Assembly: GCF_039522025.1 (NCBI RefSeq)
Contig: NZ_BAAADB010000008.1
Location: 73,310-137,309 of the forward strand
Length of the DNA: 64,000 nt
Origin: Deinococcus depolymerans
Lineage (GTDB): Bacteria; Deinococcota; Deinococci; Deinococcales; Deinococcaceae
Direction: 5' to 3'
Shown here: piece after piece, positions 38,643-47,090 of the stretch
How positions within the stretch are numbered: the first letter of the stretch is position 1
Layout: the number at the start of each line of letters is the position of its first letter
Program-made: the position numbers and the translations under genes
The notes under the pieces: generated by a model
Seen by the model: the letters and a program-made list of their open reading frames with translations, nothing else
The model's database searches: none
What the model was told of the DNA's origin: nothing

Positions 38643-39819
38643 CAAGAGTTTCCACGGGCGAGAGAACAGCGACCAGAACGAAGGCCCAGGAGGCAGGGGC
38701 TTGAAATTCCCCGGTCTCATGGGCCTTGATGCGAAGTGACTATACCTCGCATCCCTAGCCTACCGCACAGCATCATCACCGCTCAGCTGAACCGGGTCAC
38801 CAGCCTCAGTGGCCTCGTCCCCTACAGCACCCTGCGTAAAAGTGCCATCTCCTGGGAGATGGCGCGGGACTCCTTCGCATCGACGGAAGACCTTCAGCGT
38901 CGAGCCAGGAACGCGCCGGAAGGCGCGTTCCTGGCCATTGATTTCGTCATGGTGCCCCACGCCGGACGGACGATGGAAGGCGTCAATTACCACTACAGCG
39001 GTCAGGCACAGACCCGCCTCGGCCATCAGTTCACCTCCGCGGCCCTGGTCAGGTTCGGTGAAGATCCAGTTCCGTTGCTGGAGCGCTTCAAGGTGTCCCA
39101 GGTCCTTGAGACGACCTGTTACCCGTACCGCACCGCCACGCAGGAAATGATCCACGTTGTTCAGGATTGCCTCGCGGCCGGCATCCCCATGGCGGGGCTT
39201 CTGCTGGATGGGGAGTTTGGCCGGGACGCCGCCGTGACCTTCAGTCGCGAGCATCAGATTCCCGTCTTGATTCGTGCCAAAGCCAATATGACCGTGCAAT
39301 TCGAGGGTGAGTCCCTCACCCTCGGTGCGCTGAGCCGGCAGTTCCCTCCGGAACGCTGCCACCTGTACGCGGAGTTCGGGTGGCGTGTCCGCCGCTTGCC
39401 GGTCGCCCGTGAGGTCGGTGGGTTCGATGTCCTGATCGTGTGGCGCAAGGTGCATGGGGAGTGGACGCGCTTTTTCCTGTTCAGCACGTTCGGTGGTGAC
39501 GTCACGGTTCGTTCGCTGCTGCGGGCCTGGAAGGCCCGCTGGGGGATCGAGGTGATTCACCGGCTGTTCAAGCAGAACCTGGGGTTGGGACGTTGTCATT
39601 GCCGGACGATCCAGGCGCAGGAGAACTGGGTGTGGTGCGTGGTGGAGGCCTTTCACGCGGTGTTACGGGTGCGTCGGGAAGTACCGGGCATGACGTGGCG
39701 GGCCGCACAACGGCAGGCAGCTCAGAATGCTGAAAAGTACGTCCTGACCGGGATGGAGCAGGACGGACTCCTGCTTAAGGCCGCGTGACACGACATCGGC
39801 AGGGAAGTGGAAACTCTTG
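38643..39819 (+). mobile_element. Insertion sequence, DDE transposase (IS4/IS701-like)
   Basis: 1177 bp with 13-bp perfect terminal inverted repeats CAAGAGTTTCCAC and GTGGAAACTCTTG. One transposase gene inside. The flanks (CTCCCAG at left, GTGCACG at right) show no target duplication. The left flank is a gene C-terminus and the right a gene N-terminus of different phage genes, as expected after an IS-mediated deletion. Confidence 0.88.
38736..39788 (+). CDS. DDE transposase of the IS
   Basis: A 350-residue transposase. Candidate catalytic acidic residues: Asp in FLAIDFVMVPHAG, Asp in AGLLLDGEFGRDAA and Glu in WGIEVIHRLFKQNLGLGRC, the last being the IS4/IS701-type YREK-like helix (WxIExxxRxxKxxxGL). 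Start is GTG 38736. The gene appears intact, so the element could still be active. Confidence 0.85.
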   Translation: MTIPRIPSLPHSIITAQLNRVTSLSGLVPYSTLRKSAISWEMARDSFASTEDLQRRARNAPEGAFLAIDFVMVPHAGRTMEGVNYHYSGQAQTRLGHQFTSAALVRFGEDPVPLLERFKVSQVLETTCYPYRTATQEMIHVVQDCLAAGIPMAGLLLDGEFGRDAAVTFSREHQIPVLIRAKANMTVQFEGESLTLGALSRQFPPERCHLYAEFGWRVRRLPVAREVGGFDVLIVWRKVHGEWTRFFLFSTFGGDVTVRSLLRAWKARWGIEVIHRLFKQNLGLGRCHCRTIQAQENWVWCVVEAFHAVLRVRREVPGMTWRAAQRQAAQNAEKYVLTGMEQDGLLLKAA

Positions 39820-40128
39820 GTGCACGTCCCGGCGCACCACTTCCCGCAGGACGTTCGTGCTCGTGAACGACCGCCGCAGGGCCGTCTGGAATTCCGTCAC
39901 GACGCCCTGCGCGCGGCGCTTGTCTGCTTCGGTGCCCTCGTCCGGGACGCGGACCATCGGGCCGCGCCAGTAGTCGAAGTTCATCTCCCCACCGCCGATC
40001 GGCACGCCGAGGTGATGCCCGCTGTACATGTGCCGCGCCTGCTGCGCCGTGGCGTTCAGGCCGCCTCTGGCAGCGTCGCGCAGTTCGCCCAGGCTGGCGG
40101 TGAGCAGGTTCAGGGTCAGGTACTTCAT
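39820..40128 (-). pseudogene. N-terminal fragment of a phage portal-like protein
   Basis: Starts MKYLTLNLLTASLGELRDAA 12 nt after the large terminase, where a portal gene is expected. About 103 native residues follow (GVPIGGGEMNFDYWRGPMVR, FTSTNVLREVVRRDVH) before the frame runs into the IS right end. Portal identity rests on position and on the FxSTNVLREVVRR phrase, so it is an inference. The rest of the gene is deleted. Confidence 0.65.
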
Positions 40129-40140
40129 GCTTCACCTCCT

Positions 40141-41493
40141 CTAGCCGGTCCAGCCGGCCCACCCGTGCTCGCCCAGCGTCTCCGGAACGGGTGCCGGCGC
40201 GTCTTCTTCCATGAAGGCCTGCACGACCGCGTCACCCTTGTTGGTGCTGCGGCCGATGCGTTTCTTGATGTCCTTCTTCGACTCGATCAGGATCTTCCCG
40301 CCCCGCGGTTCCCACCCGACGCTGATCAGGTCCTGCACCAGCTGCTCGTCCGGCGGGAGTGCCAGGCCCAGACCGGAAACCGGATCCAGGGCTTCGCGGA
40401 ACGTCCAGTACGCCTGGGCGCGGAAGTTCGCGAAGTCGTAGGTGTCCGTGCTGTCGCGCGCGTCGCTGCCCGCCCCGAAGTTGATGGGCCGCGTCCGGGC
40501 GTGCGCCTGCTTCGTGAAGTCGTACGGGCTGGTGCCCACGCCGACCACGTCCACGTTCACGAGCGTGTCCGGCCCGACTTCCGGGAGGATCAGGTCCCGC
40601 ACGGACGGGCCGTCTGGGGTGCGGGAGCCGGGGATCTCCGTGACCCGCCCGAAGTACACGCCCCAGCGGGGTGAGAGCACCGTCGTGTCCTCACCGCCGC
40701 GCGCGACGTCCACCCCGAGGGCGTCCGGTGGGCGGGGCGGCTGGGTCAGGGCAGCCCAGCGCTGCTGCGCGAGGCGCACCCACGCTTCCGGAATGACCTT
40801 CAGGCCACCGCCCTGGATGTTCACGAACCTGCCGAAGATCTCCTGATCGACGAGCAGCTCGCCGCCCAGGGTGCGCATCTCCTCCATCAGCCCGGCCAGT
40901 GCCGAGGCACTCAGCCAGGGACTGTCGTGACTGGTGAACGTCCGCGTGTGGTACCCGGGGAGGGCCTGAGTGGCGCGCTGGTGCAGGTCGAAGAACAGGT
41001 TCGCGGTGCCTTTGGGCACCCCGAACGCGTACAGTTCGCTCTCCGGGAAATCCAGCAGCATGGGCAGCACGCTGTTCTGGTACAGGTACCGGCCGTTCTC
41101 CCCTTCCAGGATGATCCCGGCCTCGTTCAGCAGGACTTTGTGATACCCGAAGCCCTCCCAGTTCTCGGGGTTGTCCGCTGACCGGAAGTCGATGAAGCCG
41201 CCCGTGTCGAACCGCAGGGTCTTCTCCACGACGTTCCAGGTGTGCGGGATGCGCTGCTTCTGCAGGAACGGCAGCGCGTACCGCTCGACGTACTTGCGGA
41301 TGTTCACGCTGATCGTGTCCCCCCACAGCACCGCCAGGCCCTCAAGGGCCCACTCGCACGCGGCCTGCATGCCGCCCCGGGTGAAGCCGACGCGGCGGCC
41401 CTTCGGGTAGATGAAGTACTTGCCGGGCGGGTGATCGAAGAACGCCGCGTTCTGCGCGGCGCTGTACGTCAGGTCCAGATGCACGCCAGTCAT
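40141..41493 (-). CDS. Phage terminase large subunit
   Basis: A 450-residue DNA-packaging motor. ATPase part: YFIYPKGRRVGFTRGGMQAA replaces a standard Walker A (GRRxGxTxG type), then VLLNEAGIILEG as Walker B with Glu. Nuclease part from about 260: LGVDVARGGEDTTVLSPR (first Asp), VNVDVVGVGTSPYDF (second Asp) and GDAVVQAFMEED (third Asp). Overlaps the small subunit by 4 nt. Looks intact, although its head genes are gone. Confidence 0.88.
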   Translation of the reverse strand: MTGVHLDLTYSAAQNAAFFDHPPGKYFIYPKGRRVGFTRGGMQAACEWALEGLAVLWGDTISVNIRKYVERYALPFLQKQRIPHTWNVVEKTLRFDTGGFIDFRSADNPENWEGFGYHKVLLNEAGIILEGENGRYLYQNSVLPMLLDFPESELYAFGVPKGTANLFFDLHQRATQALPGYHTRTFTSHDSPWLSASALAGLMEEMRTLGGELLVDQEIFGRFVNIQGGGLKVIPEAWVRLAQQRWAALTQPPRPPDALGVDVARGGEDTTVLSPRWGVYFGRVTEIPGSRTPDGPSVRDLILPEVGPDTLVNVDVVGVGTSPYDFTKQAHARTRPINFGAGSDARDSTDTYDFANFRAQAYWTFREALDPVSGLGLALPPDEQLVQDLISVGWEPRGGKILIESKKDIKKRIGRSTNKGDAVVQAFMEEDAPAPVPETLGEHGWAGWTG

Positions 41494-42212
41494 GGGGTGC
41501 CGCCCACGATGCGCCGCGTGATCTGCACCTGCACCGGCCCGCCGTCAGCGCCGCTGACCTGGACCTTGTCGGTGAACATGTTGTGCAGGCGGCCCAGCAT
41601 CTCCAGAGCCTTGCTGGTGTCCTTGACGCGGTACTCGACGCTGCCGTCCCGGTTCTTCTTCAGGACGGCCATGCCGCTGATCGCGCCGGCAGCCTTGGCG
41701 GCGGCCCAGTCGATCTCGACGTCCTGACTGATCGTGGCGACGCGGACGAGCATCTCGCCGTCACCGGTGCGGCTGATCTGGTCTTCCCCGAAGTGCCCGC
41801 ACAGGTCGTACAGGTCCAGGTCGTCCACGTGGCAGCCCTTGCGTTTGGCCAGCTCCCGCACCGGCTCGTGCTCACGGGCGGGCACCCAGAAGGTCCGCTC
41901 GGTTGGCGCGACATGCACGAAGGCGTCCATGTCCACGACACTGCGGGCTTCCAGGGTGAGGCGGGCGGCGACTTCGCTGCGACTCATGACGTCGTCCTGC
42001 TCCTCGAGGCGCGCGGCGATGTACGCCTTCACGCCCGCGTGACGCAGCAGGCCCCAGCCTTCACGGTGGTCGCTGTACCGCGCCTCTCGGGCCGCAGCGC
42101 TGGCGTTCAGGCGACACGGGCCGAGGTAGGCGTCCGCGAAGCGCTTCTGCTTGGCAGTGAGGGCCGCACCCAGCTCCTCAGCGGTCCTGGGTTGTGGGGC
42201 GTCGGTTTGCAT
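41490..42212 (-). CDS. Phage terminase small subunit
   Basis: A 240-residue DNA-recognition subunit. ATG 42212 is chosen because GGAGGTGA lies 8 nt upstream. N-terminal helix-turn-helix region LTAKQKRFADAYLGPCRLNA followed by SAAAREARY matches the Terminase_2 family. The C-terminal part has KALEMLGRLHNMFTDKVQVS, the usual oligomerisation/tail signature. Directly upstream of the large subunit. Confidence 0.9.
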   Translation of the reverse strand: MQTDAPQPRTAEELGAALTAKQKRFADAYLGPCRLNASAAAREARYSDHREGWGLLRHAGVKAYIAARLEEQDDVMSRSEVAARLTLEARSVVDMDAFVHVAPTERTFWVPAREHEPVRELAKRKGCHVDDLDLYDLCGHFGEDQISRTGDGEMLVRVATISQDVEIDWAAAKAAGAISGMAVLKKNRDGSVEYRVKDTSKALEMLGRLHNMFTDKVQVSGADGGPVQVQITRRIVGGTP

Positions 42213-42247
42213 GGGCGGGATCACCTCCAGAGGGTTAACGTGGATGC

Positions 42248-42457
42248 ATGAATCAAGATCAGCAGCTGGCCTGGGCGACCGCTAAACAATTCGCATATAT
42301 GCAGTACTTCCAACGACGAAACGAAGGGTTTTCCTCGGAAGAAGCGGCAAAAAAAGCTCTAAGCACGGTGGAATCGTTTTTGCTTGATGCCGGTTATGGA
42401 ACCACGATGTTCAACGGTGAGAAAGAGCAACTCTTCAGCGAACTCTTGATGTCCTGA
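42248..42457 (+). CDS. Small plus-strand hypothetical protein
   Basis: A 69-residue acidic helical protein, MNQDQQLAWATAKQFAYMQY with a polar C-terminus. TAACGT ends 6 nt before the ATG, matching the leaderless promoters here. Base use is less GC-rich than the flanks. Divergent from the terminase genes and overlapping the end of the small minus gene at 42435. No family recognised. Confidence 0.5.
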   Translation: MNQDQQLAWATAKQFAYMQYFQRRNEGFSSEEAAKKALSTVESFLLDAGYGTTMFNGEKEQLFSELLMS

Positions 42458-42653
42458 TCACCGGCACTTCCCCCATCTCCGGGACGTCCCCCTGCCAGCA
42501 CTCGGGCGTGAAGCCCAGCAGGTCCGGCAGGTAGAACGGCTCTCGGACGGGGGGGAACACGCGGTGCCTGGGCTCCAGCGGGGGCGGCGGGGCCTGGACA
42601 AACTTCAGGAGGCGGGTGCGCCGGGCGGCCCGCTGCTGCGCTTTCTTCGACAT
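42435..42653 (-). CDS. Small phage hypothetical protein
   Basis: A 72-residue protein starting MSKKAQQRAARRTRLLKFVQ, basic at the N-terminus and Pro-rich in the middle (APPPPLEPRHRVFPPVREPF). GGAGGTGG lies 10 nt upstream. Lies between two phage-type terminators and the terminase genes. Function unknown. Confidence 0.55.
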   Translation of the reverse strand: MSKKAQQRAARRTRLLKFVQAPPPPLEPRHRVFPPVREPFYLPDLLGFTPECWQGDVPEMGEVPVIRTSRVR

Positions 42654-42681
42654 GAGCGGAGACCACCTCCGGGGCGGCATG

Positions 42682-42706
42682 AAAAAGCCCCACGCGGCGG
42701 TGGGGC
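42682..42706 (-). terminator. Phage terminator 1 (minus strand)
   Basis: GCCCCAC-GCGGCG-GTGGGGC, preceded on the plus strand by AAAAA, so on the minus strand the stem is followed by TTTTT. It would stop transcripts coming from the early region. Confidence 0.7.
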
Positions 42707-42842
42707 GGCCCTTCCGCCTTCACTCGGGCGGGTCTGTGTTGTTGGGTGACGAGAAGGTAGCGCGGCGCGTGTGACGGGCGCGTCATGCTTTTGACTGATT
42801 GAAGCGGGGCAGCAACGTGTCGCCGTTCAGTGTGTGAGCAGG

Positions 42843-42866
42843 AAAAAGCCCCGCGCTGAGCGGAGC
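42843..42866 (-). terminator. Phage terminator 2 (minus strand)
   Basis: AAAAAGCCCCGC-GCTGA-GCGGAGC, same design as the one at 42682 and at 28082, each followed by a CACCCGG-rich segment. With the neighbouring 130 bp it forms a gene-free stretch before the IS630 element. Confidence 0.6.
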
Positions 42867-42986
42867 TGCCTTCCCACCTTCACCCGGGCAGGTTGGACTT
42901 TCTGGCTAGCTTCAGAGTGAAGGGCGATCAGACGCCAGAATTTCCAAGTGCATGAATGTGCCTTGAGCAGGCCTGTGGTCTTCCTA

Positions 42987-44038
42987 TTGATAACGGTTTA
43001 AATTGAAGTCGCCGCCATGAGGCGCTGCGGCAACTGGATGTACCGAATCCTCTGCCATCCCGCACGCAGTCGTGTCCTCAGTTCCTTTGTCGTCCTGGCG
43101 CAGAAATTTCCCAAGACGTTCCGCTTCACGTAGGCCCAGACCTTCTCAATCGGATTGAACTCCGGTGAATACGGTGGCAGGTACACCAGCGAGAGCCGAG
43201 CCTGCGTCTCCACGAAGGCCGAGACGGCCTTCGCCCGGTGAATCGCGGCATTGTCCAACACCACCACCAGTTCGCCCGTCACGTGCTTCAGCAGGTGGTT
43301 CAGAAACGCCAGCACATCACCCGTCTTGACCGCTCCTGTCTGGGTCCGCTGGAGAAATTGCCCGTTCGACGTAATGGCCCCAAGCGTTGAGAGCTTCTGC
43401 CAACTGGCCGGAAGACGCACCACGGGTGTCTTCCCCCGTTGTGCCCATGTCCGTCGGAGCACGCCCTTCAGACTGAAGCCCACTTCATCGAGGTAGACGA
43501 GCGTGACGCCCTGCGCGACCTTTTTTTTCGACACCCGGGCGCGTGGTCTGCACCCAGGTCCGTACGGCCTCCTCGTTCTGTTCCAGCGCCCCTTTCCCGG
43601 GTTTCTGGGGGGAGAATCCCAGGCGATGGAGCACCTTGCGGACATGGTCGACGTGGTACCACACGCCCAGGTGCCGCCCGATGATTTCGCGGACACGAGC
43701 GGTGGTCCAGGTGGCGTCGGGAAAGCCGTGGGCCAGGGCACCCTCCTGCAGGAGGGTGCTGATCTTCTGCTGCCCCTCTGGGGTCAGGCGGGCGGGACGA
43801 CCCGTGGTGGGGGTGGCCTCCAGGCCACCCTGGCGTTTGAGCCGCTCTTTCCAGGTGTAGATGGTGTGGATCGAGACGCCGAAGTGATCCGCGATCTGTT
43901 GGTTGGTGTGTCCACCGGCCTGAATCATATTCAGTGCGGCGAGTCGCCGTTCTTCGAGCTGGGCGCGGGTGTACTTGGAGGGTTGCCACGGTGCCATGTC
44001 CGGGTCAGTCTAGCAACCTAAATTTCTACCGTTATCAA
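42987..44038 (-). mobile_element. IS630-family insertion sequence
   Basis: 1052 bp with ends TTGATAACGGT and ACCGTTATCAA (11-bp perfect inverted repeats), flanked by TA on both sides (42985-42986 and 44039-44040), the target duplication of IS630. It carries a two-frame transposase. Confidence 0.92.
42998..43997 (-). CDS. IS630 transposase, two overlapping frames with frameshift
   Basis: First frame (43485-43997): helix-turn-helix part with MIQAGGHTNQQIADHFGVSI and a TTARVREIIGRH linker region. Second frame (stop at 42998): catalytic DDE part with LVYLDEVGFSLKG, VVLDNAAIHRA and LPPYSPEFNPIEKVWAYVK. The frames overlap at eight T on the plus strand (43521-43528; A8 in the message), where phrases EKKGRAG and KKKVAQG diverge. 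Programmed slippage on A8 is known for IS630 elements and would give one DDE transposase of about 330 residues. Confidence 0.9.
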
Positions 44039-44210
44039 TAAAGGTGGGTTGGGCAGGGCTTCCGGAGTTGCACCGGCGCGGCAGGCGTTCGCCTGACACG
44101 TTCTGTTGGCCCTGACGCGTCCCGGCCGCCACGCCCCGCACGGATGGGCGTGACGACTGGGTATTGGGCCGGACTGTCACCATCCGGCAGTCTTGAAACG
44201 CAACGAAAAA

Positions 44211-44228
44211 CCGCTCCTTTCGGAGCGG
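44211..44228 (-). terminator. Terminator of the early phage gene
   Basis: CCGCTCC-TTTC-GGAGCGG with AAAAA before it on the plus strand, so a minus-strand hairpin plus T-run, ending the gene at 44246-44794. Confidence 0.8.
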
Positions 44229-44245
44229 CGTTGCTTGTCTCTTGA

Positions 44246-44794
44246 CTACTCTTGCGAGCTTACAGAAAGAGTAGCAGATTTGTTTGCAGGATCAAGCGCA
44301 TGAATGATGCTCAGGGCTTCATCAGCACGGGAATCACCCAGTGTTGCAGCGAGCCTCAGTACGGCCTTGGCGTAGGCCAGAGCATCGGCGCGGTGTTGGT
44401 GCCAGCCGCGCTCCTGCACGAGCGTCGCCAGTCCTCCGCCTGCCCGAACGCGTTCCAGGAGTGGATCTGCGTTGCAGATCTCCGCGGCTGCCCGTTCGCT
44501 AACGGAGCCGTGCGGGAGGTGCAGGCGGGAGATGAACAGAACGGCGCAGGGTGGGCCGCCGTACTGGCCGATACCCACGACCTGCATGCGGCTGGTTTTG
44601 CCAGTGCGCGGTCCGCCACTGGGGACGAGTTCCCCGGCGTTGCTGGAAGTCTCCCAAGCTCGGACGGCTTGGTAGATCCGTTCCGCGTGCGCCCGGGCGT
44701 CCCGTTGCTGCTGACGGATGCTGCCCAGCGCCTGCGTGACCTCCTGACGGGCCTGCGGGCTGGTGCGGCGGCGCTGGGCAGTCACAGGAACCAC
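44246..44794 (-). CDS. Phage early-region hypothetical protein
   Basis: A 182-residue polar protein: N-terminal helical part with Arg/Gln-rich QEVTQALGSIRQQQRDARAH, a middle with GPRTGKTSRMQVVGIGQYGG and a C-terminal helical part (RADALAYAKAVLRLAATLGD). GPRTGKT resembles a P-loop but no other NTPase motif follows. Start may be this GTG or the next in-frame GTG. Function unknown. Confidence 0.55.
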   Translation of the reverse strand: MVPVTAQRRRTSPQARQEVTQALGSIRQQQRDARAHAERIYQAVRAWETSSNAGELVPSGGPRTGKTSRMQVVGIGQYGGPPCAVLFISRLHLPHGSVSERAAAEICNADPLLERVRAGGGLATLVQERGWHQHRADALAYAKAVLRLAATLGDSRADEALSIIHALDPANKSATLSVSSQE

Positions 44795-44823
44795 CTATGC
44801 TCGCCTGTCGTACTGGTTTGGCG

Positions 44824-45156
44824 ATGAGGCAGTCCCGAGTCCCTATCAACGTGCGGCGCATGATTCCTGCCTTGGCCGGTGCGGTTTGCCCCTTGCCGAT
44901 TCTCGGCGTGCTCCTGTCGCTGAGGCCTACCTGGCTGATCCTCAGCCTTGCCCTGTACATGGTCCTGGCCGTTGGCATCGGCGCACTGGTCGCCACTACG
45001 TCCCGACGGATCCCAGGTGCGTTCGACACCACGGCGGACGAGTTTCGAATCCGGGATCACCCTGGCCGTACGACAGAGTTCCGACTGGGGTTGGTGTTTG
45101 GGCTCTGCGCCCTGCTTGCCGCCGGCGTGCTGAGCATCTTCTGGCAGAGTTTCTAG
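44824..45156 (+). CDS. Small membrane protein on the opposite strand
   Basis: From ATG 44824, 110 residues: MRQSRVPINVRRMIPALAGA, two adjacent helices (about 15-60), a polar loop with TTADEFRIRDHPGR and a last helix (LGLVFGLCALLAAGVLSIFW). Its strand is opposite to the phage genes on both sides, as for lysogen-expressed accessory genes. No family recognised. Start uncertain. Confidence 0.5.
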   Translation: MRQSRVPINVRRMIPALAGAVCPLPILGVLLSLRPTWLILSLALYMVLAVGIGALVATTSRRIPGAFDTTADEFRIRDHPGRTTEFRLGLVFGLCALLAAGVLSIFWQSF

Positions 45157-45161
45157 GCGGT

Positions 45162-45545
45162 TCACGCACTGACCTGCACTTCCACGCGGGGGTTGCACGG
45201 GTCGTACTGCGGGAAGTGGTGGTACCCGAACACGAACTTGTCTCCCTTCGGGTACAGGGCGTCCACGATGCTCTTGCGGACGTTCTCCGGGTCGTTGTGC
45301 GTCCTGTCCGCGAACCAGCACCAGATGTCCACCCGCACCGGCCTCCCCTGCGCCGGCTGAGGCAACCCAGCAGGGGCGTGCTCGCGGACGTGGTCCTTCC
45401 AGGCGTGGTACTCGTTCAGGCGCGTCCAGTTGGGCCGCGCGCCCTTCGTGTAGTACCCGACCAGCTTCGGCCGCAGTGGCTTGGTGCGGTCGATCTTCCC
45501 GGCCGTGGTGCGGGCGCAGGGCAGCGCGGGGATGGTGAAGCGCAT
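45162..45545 (-). CDS. RusA-like Holliday-junction resolvase
   Basis: About 127 residues. The RusA signature Asp-rich helix is FADRTHNDPENVRKSIVDAL, followed by GYHHFPQYDP and a terminal VEVQV strand. RusA enzymes cut Holliday junctions and are common in prophages for recombination and packaging. The ATG at 45545 overlaps the upstream stop (TGATG); an alternative GTG lies one codon earlier. Confidence 0.82.
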   Translation of the reverse strand: MRFTIPALPCARTTAGKIDRTKPLRPKLVGYYTKGARPNWTRLNEYHAWKDHVREHAPAGLPQPAQGRPVRVDIWCWFADRTHNDPENVRKSIVDALYPKGDKFVFGYHHFPQYDPCNPRVEVQVSA

Positions 45546-45739
45546 CACGGCCGCACCGCCACGCGGTACACGCGCACGCGCTTGCTGTCCAGTTCGCCCA
45601 ACTGCTCCAACTGCACCAGGAGCCTACGGGTGTAGGCGTGCGACAGGTTCAGCTTCACGGCGTAGTAATTCGCGGAATGTCCGGGCTCCTCGCGGATCAG
45701 GGCGAGCAGGTTCTGCAGAGCAGTGGTGTGCTGGCTCAC
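45545..45739 (-). CDS. Small winged-helix phage regulator
   Basis: A 64-residue protein starting at GTG with GAGGAGG 6 nt upstream. NLLALIREEPGHSANYYAVK and LSHAYTRRLLVQLEQLGEL form a winged helix-turn-helix, ending in a basic wing (DSKRVRVYRVAVRP). It is coupled to RusA. Likely a DNA-binding regulator of the early region; target not known. Confidence 0.65.
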   Translation of the reverse strand: MSQHTTALQNLLALIREEPGHSANYYAVKLNLSHAYTRRLLVQLEQLGELDSKRVRVYRVAVRP

Positions 45740-45820
45740 CGCACCTCCTCTGCTGATCGTCCTGGCGCCCAACCGCACATTGGCACTCCTGCCCCGCTTT
45801 GCCGTGGTACGACGAGGAGC

Positions 45821-46129
45821 ATGACCCAACAGCAACCCGTCGCACCTCGGTTTCTCTGGGTGGCAGGACCGCTCCTTCCCACCACCTGGCTGTTCGGAAG
45901 TGACACCTGGAGCGTTGAGGCTGTCGCGCTTCACCTGGTACGCACTGCGCTGGCCGCAGTCGTGGCCTTTCACTTCTGGCGCTTCCCGAACCCGGAACGC
46001 AGCGCCCGTACGAACACTGTCCTGACGGCGTTCATGGTGGCATCGGCTGTGGGAATCGCTGTCTTCGGCACCCTGTCCCTGTACTACCTGTGGCGGGCTG
46101 CTCAGATTGATCAGCTGCTGGGCGGCTAA
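45821..46129 (+). CDS. Three-helix membrane protein
   Basis: From ATG 45821 with GAGGAG 5 nt upstream, 102 residues: hydrophobic segments at about 10-27, 36-54 and 70-92, a RFPNPERSARTN loop. Plus strand, opposite to the main phage transcript, like the genes at 44824 and 46357. Possibly a lysogeny-expressed accessory or superinfection-exclusion protein; this is inference from orientation and topology only. Confidence 0.55.
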   Translation: MTQQQPVAPRFLWVAGPLLPTTWLFGSDTWSVEAVALHLVRTALAAVVAFHFWRFPNPERSARTNTVLTAFMVASAVGIAVFGTLSLYYLWRAAQIDQLLGG

Positions 46130-46356
46130 TAAGGGCGAGTCCTGGATGCCGCTTTCGGCTTTCTTCGGGGTGCTGTTGCCGTTGGTTGTCATGGGTCAGG
46201 CCCTCCCGTCGCTGGTCTGGTGGGGTGTGAGGTCGGTGGGGATGATGGGGCGGTGCTGGCCAGTGGCGGGGCTCGTGGGGTTCCCTAAGGGTTTGGCAAG
46301 GTCAGTTGAACAGTCGCTCACTGGTCTGTCCGTGGGGTGCCGGGTACGGTGGCGGC

Positions 46357-46635
46357 ATGGTGAACGTGAGTGGTCAGGCTTGGGACGTGTGGCTGCGGTT
46401 GGAGCGTCAGGGCTGCGTGGTGGAGATGGAGAAGCACCTGCACCCGAAGTGGGATCAGGTGGTGTTTGTGGCCACGGTCCGTCGGGGGGGTGTGGCGTTG
46501 GGGGTCGGTTCGGGGAAGACGGAGCGGCAGGCGTTCCTGGCGGCGTTGATTGAGGCGGTGCAGGTGCAGGACACGCTTCGTCCGCCTGTTGTGCCTGCAT
46601 CTGTGGATGTGGACAGGTTCGCCTTCCTGGCTTGA
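46357..46635 (+). CDS. Plus-strand hypothetical protein
   Basis: A 92-residue protein from ATG 46357 with TACGGT ending 6 nt upstream. It reads as a small alpha/beta domain (WDVWLRLERQGCVVEMEKHL, VVFVATVRRGGVALGVGSGK, AFLAALIEAVQVQD). No family recognised. The 220 bp before it hold no gene. Confidence 0.5.
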   Translation: MVNVSGQAWDVWLRLERQGCVVEMEKHLHPKWDQVVFVATVRRGGVALGVGSGKTERQAFLAALIEAVQVQDTLRPPVVPASVDVDRFAFLA

Positions 46636-46649
46636 GGGTTTGCTGGTGT

Positions 46650-46953
46650 TCACGCCTGGACTTCCTCGGCGAGGTTCAGGACGGCTTGTTTGAGCCAGTC
46701 GGCGGGTTCGCCGGAGGCGATGGTGGTGTGGGCAGCCGTGTCGATGACGAGGGCCTGCGCCTTCGGGCTTGCGTTCACCGCACGCGCAGCGCAGCGCGTC
46801 CCAGTGACCGTCCTCGATGGCGGCCAGGAGGTCGAGTTCCGCGAGGAGTTCCGCGCGGCGCGCCTCGATGCGGGCCAGGGCAGCGGAGCGGTCGGCGTGC
46901 GTGAGGGGGGCGGCGCTCGTCGCGGCGCGCTGCCCGGCGTGGGCGGCCGTCAT
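46650..46953 (-). pseudogene. Probable frameshifted small phage gene
   Basis: From ATG 46953 (overlapping the stop of the gene at 46950) the frame reads MTAAHAGQRAATSAAPLTHA and a helical RIEARRAELLAELDLLAAIE-DGHW part, then turns to unnatural Arg/His-rich text. A shift near 46790 leads to VNASPKAQALVIDTAAHTTI and SGEPADWLKQAVLNLAEEVQA-stop, which looks natural. Either one gene with a frameshift or two overlapping small genes. Confidence 0.4.
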
Positions 46954-47090
46954 GACAGCACCGCCAGCAGCAGGCCGCACGCGATCAGCACGGTCAGCAG
47001 CAGCACCGGCACGGCCGGACCCTGACAGAAGCTCTGCGTGGCCGCCTTGTGCAGCACGTCGCGGGTGTAGTCGCACAGGAAGCGGGTCAT
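46950..47090 (-). CDS. 46-residue single-pass membrane peptide
   Basis: Starts MTRFLCDYTRDVLHKAATQS and ends with a helix (VPVLLLTVLIACGLLLAVLS). ATG overlaps the stop of the upstream fragment (ATGA) and its own stop overlaps the next ATG, so three small genes were coupled. Confidence 0.5.
   Translation of the reverse strand: MTRFLCDYTRDVLHKAATQSFCQGPAVPVLLLTVLIACGLLLAVLS

Noticed and set aside
44535..44600. P-loop NTPase in the early phage gene at 44246-44794
   Set aside because: GPRTGKT resembles Walker A, but no Walker B or other ATPase motif and the protein is short.
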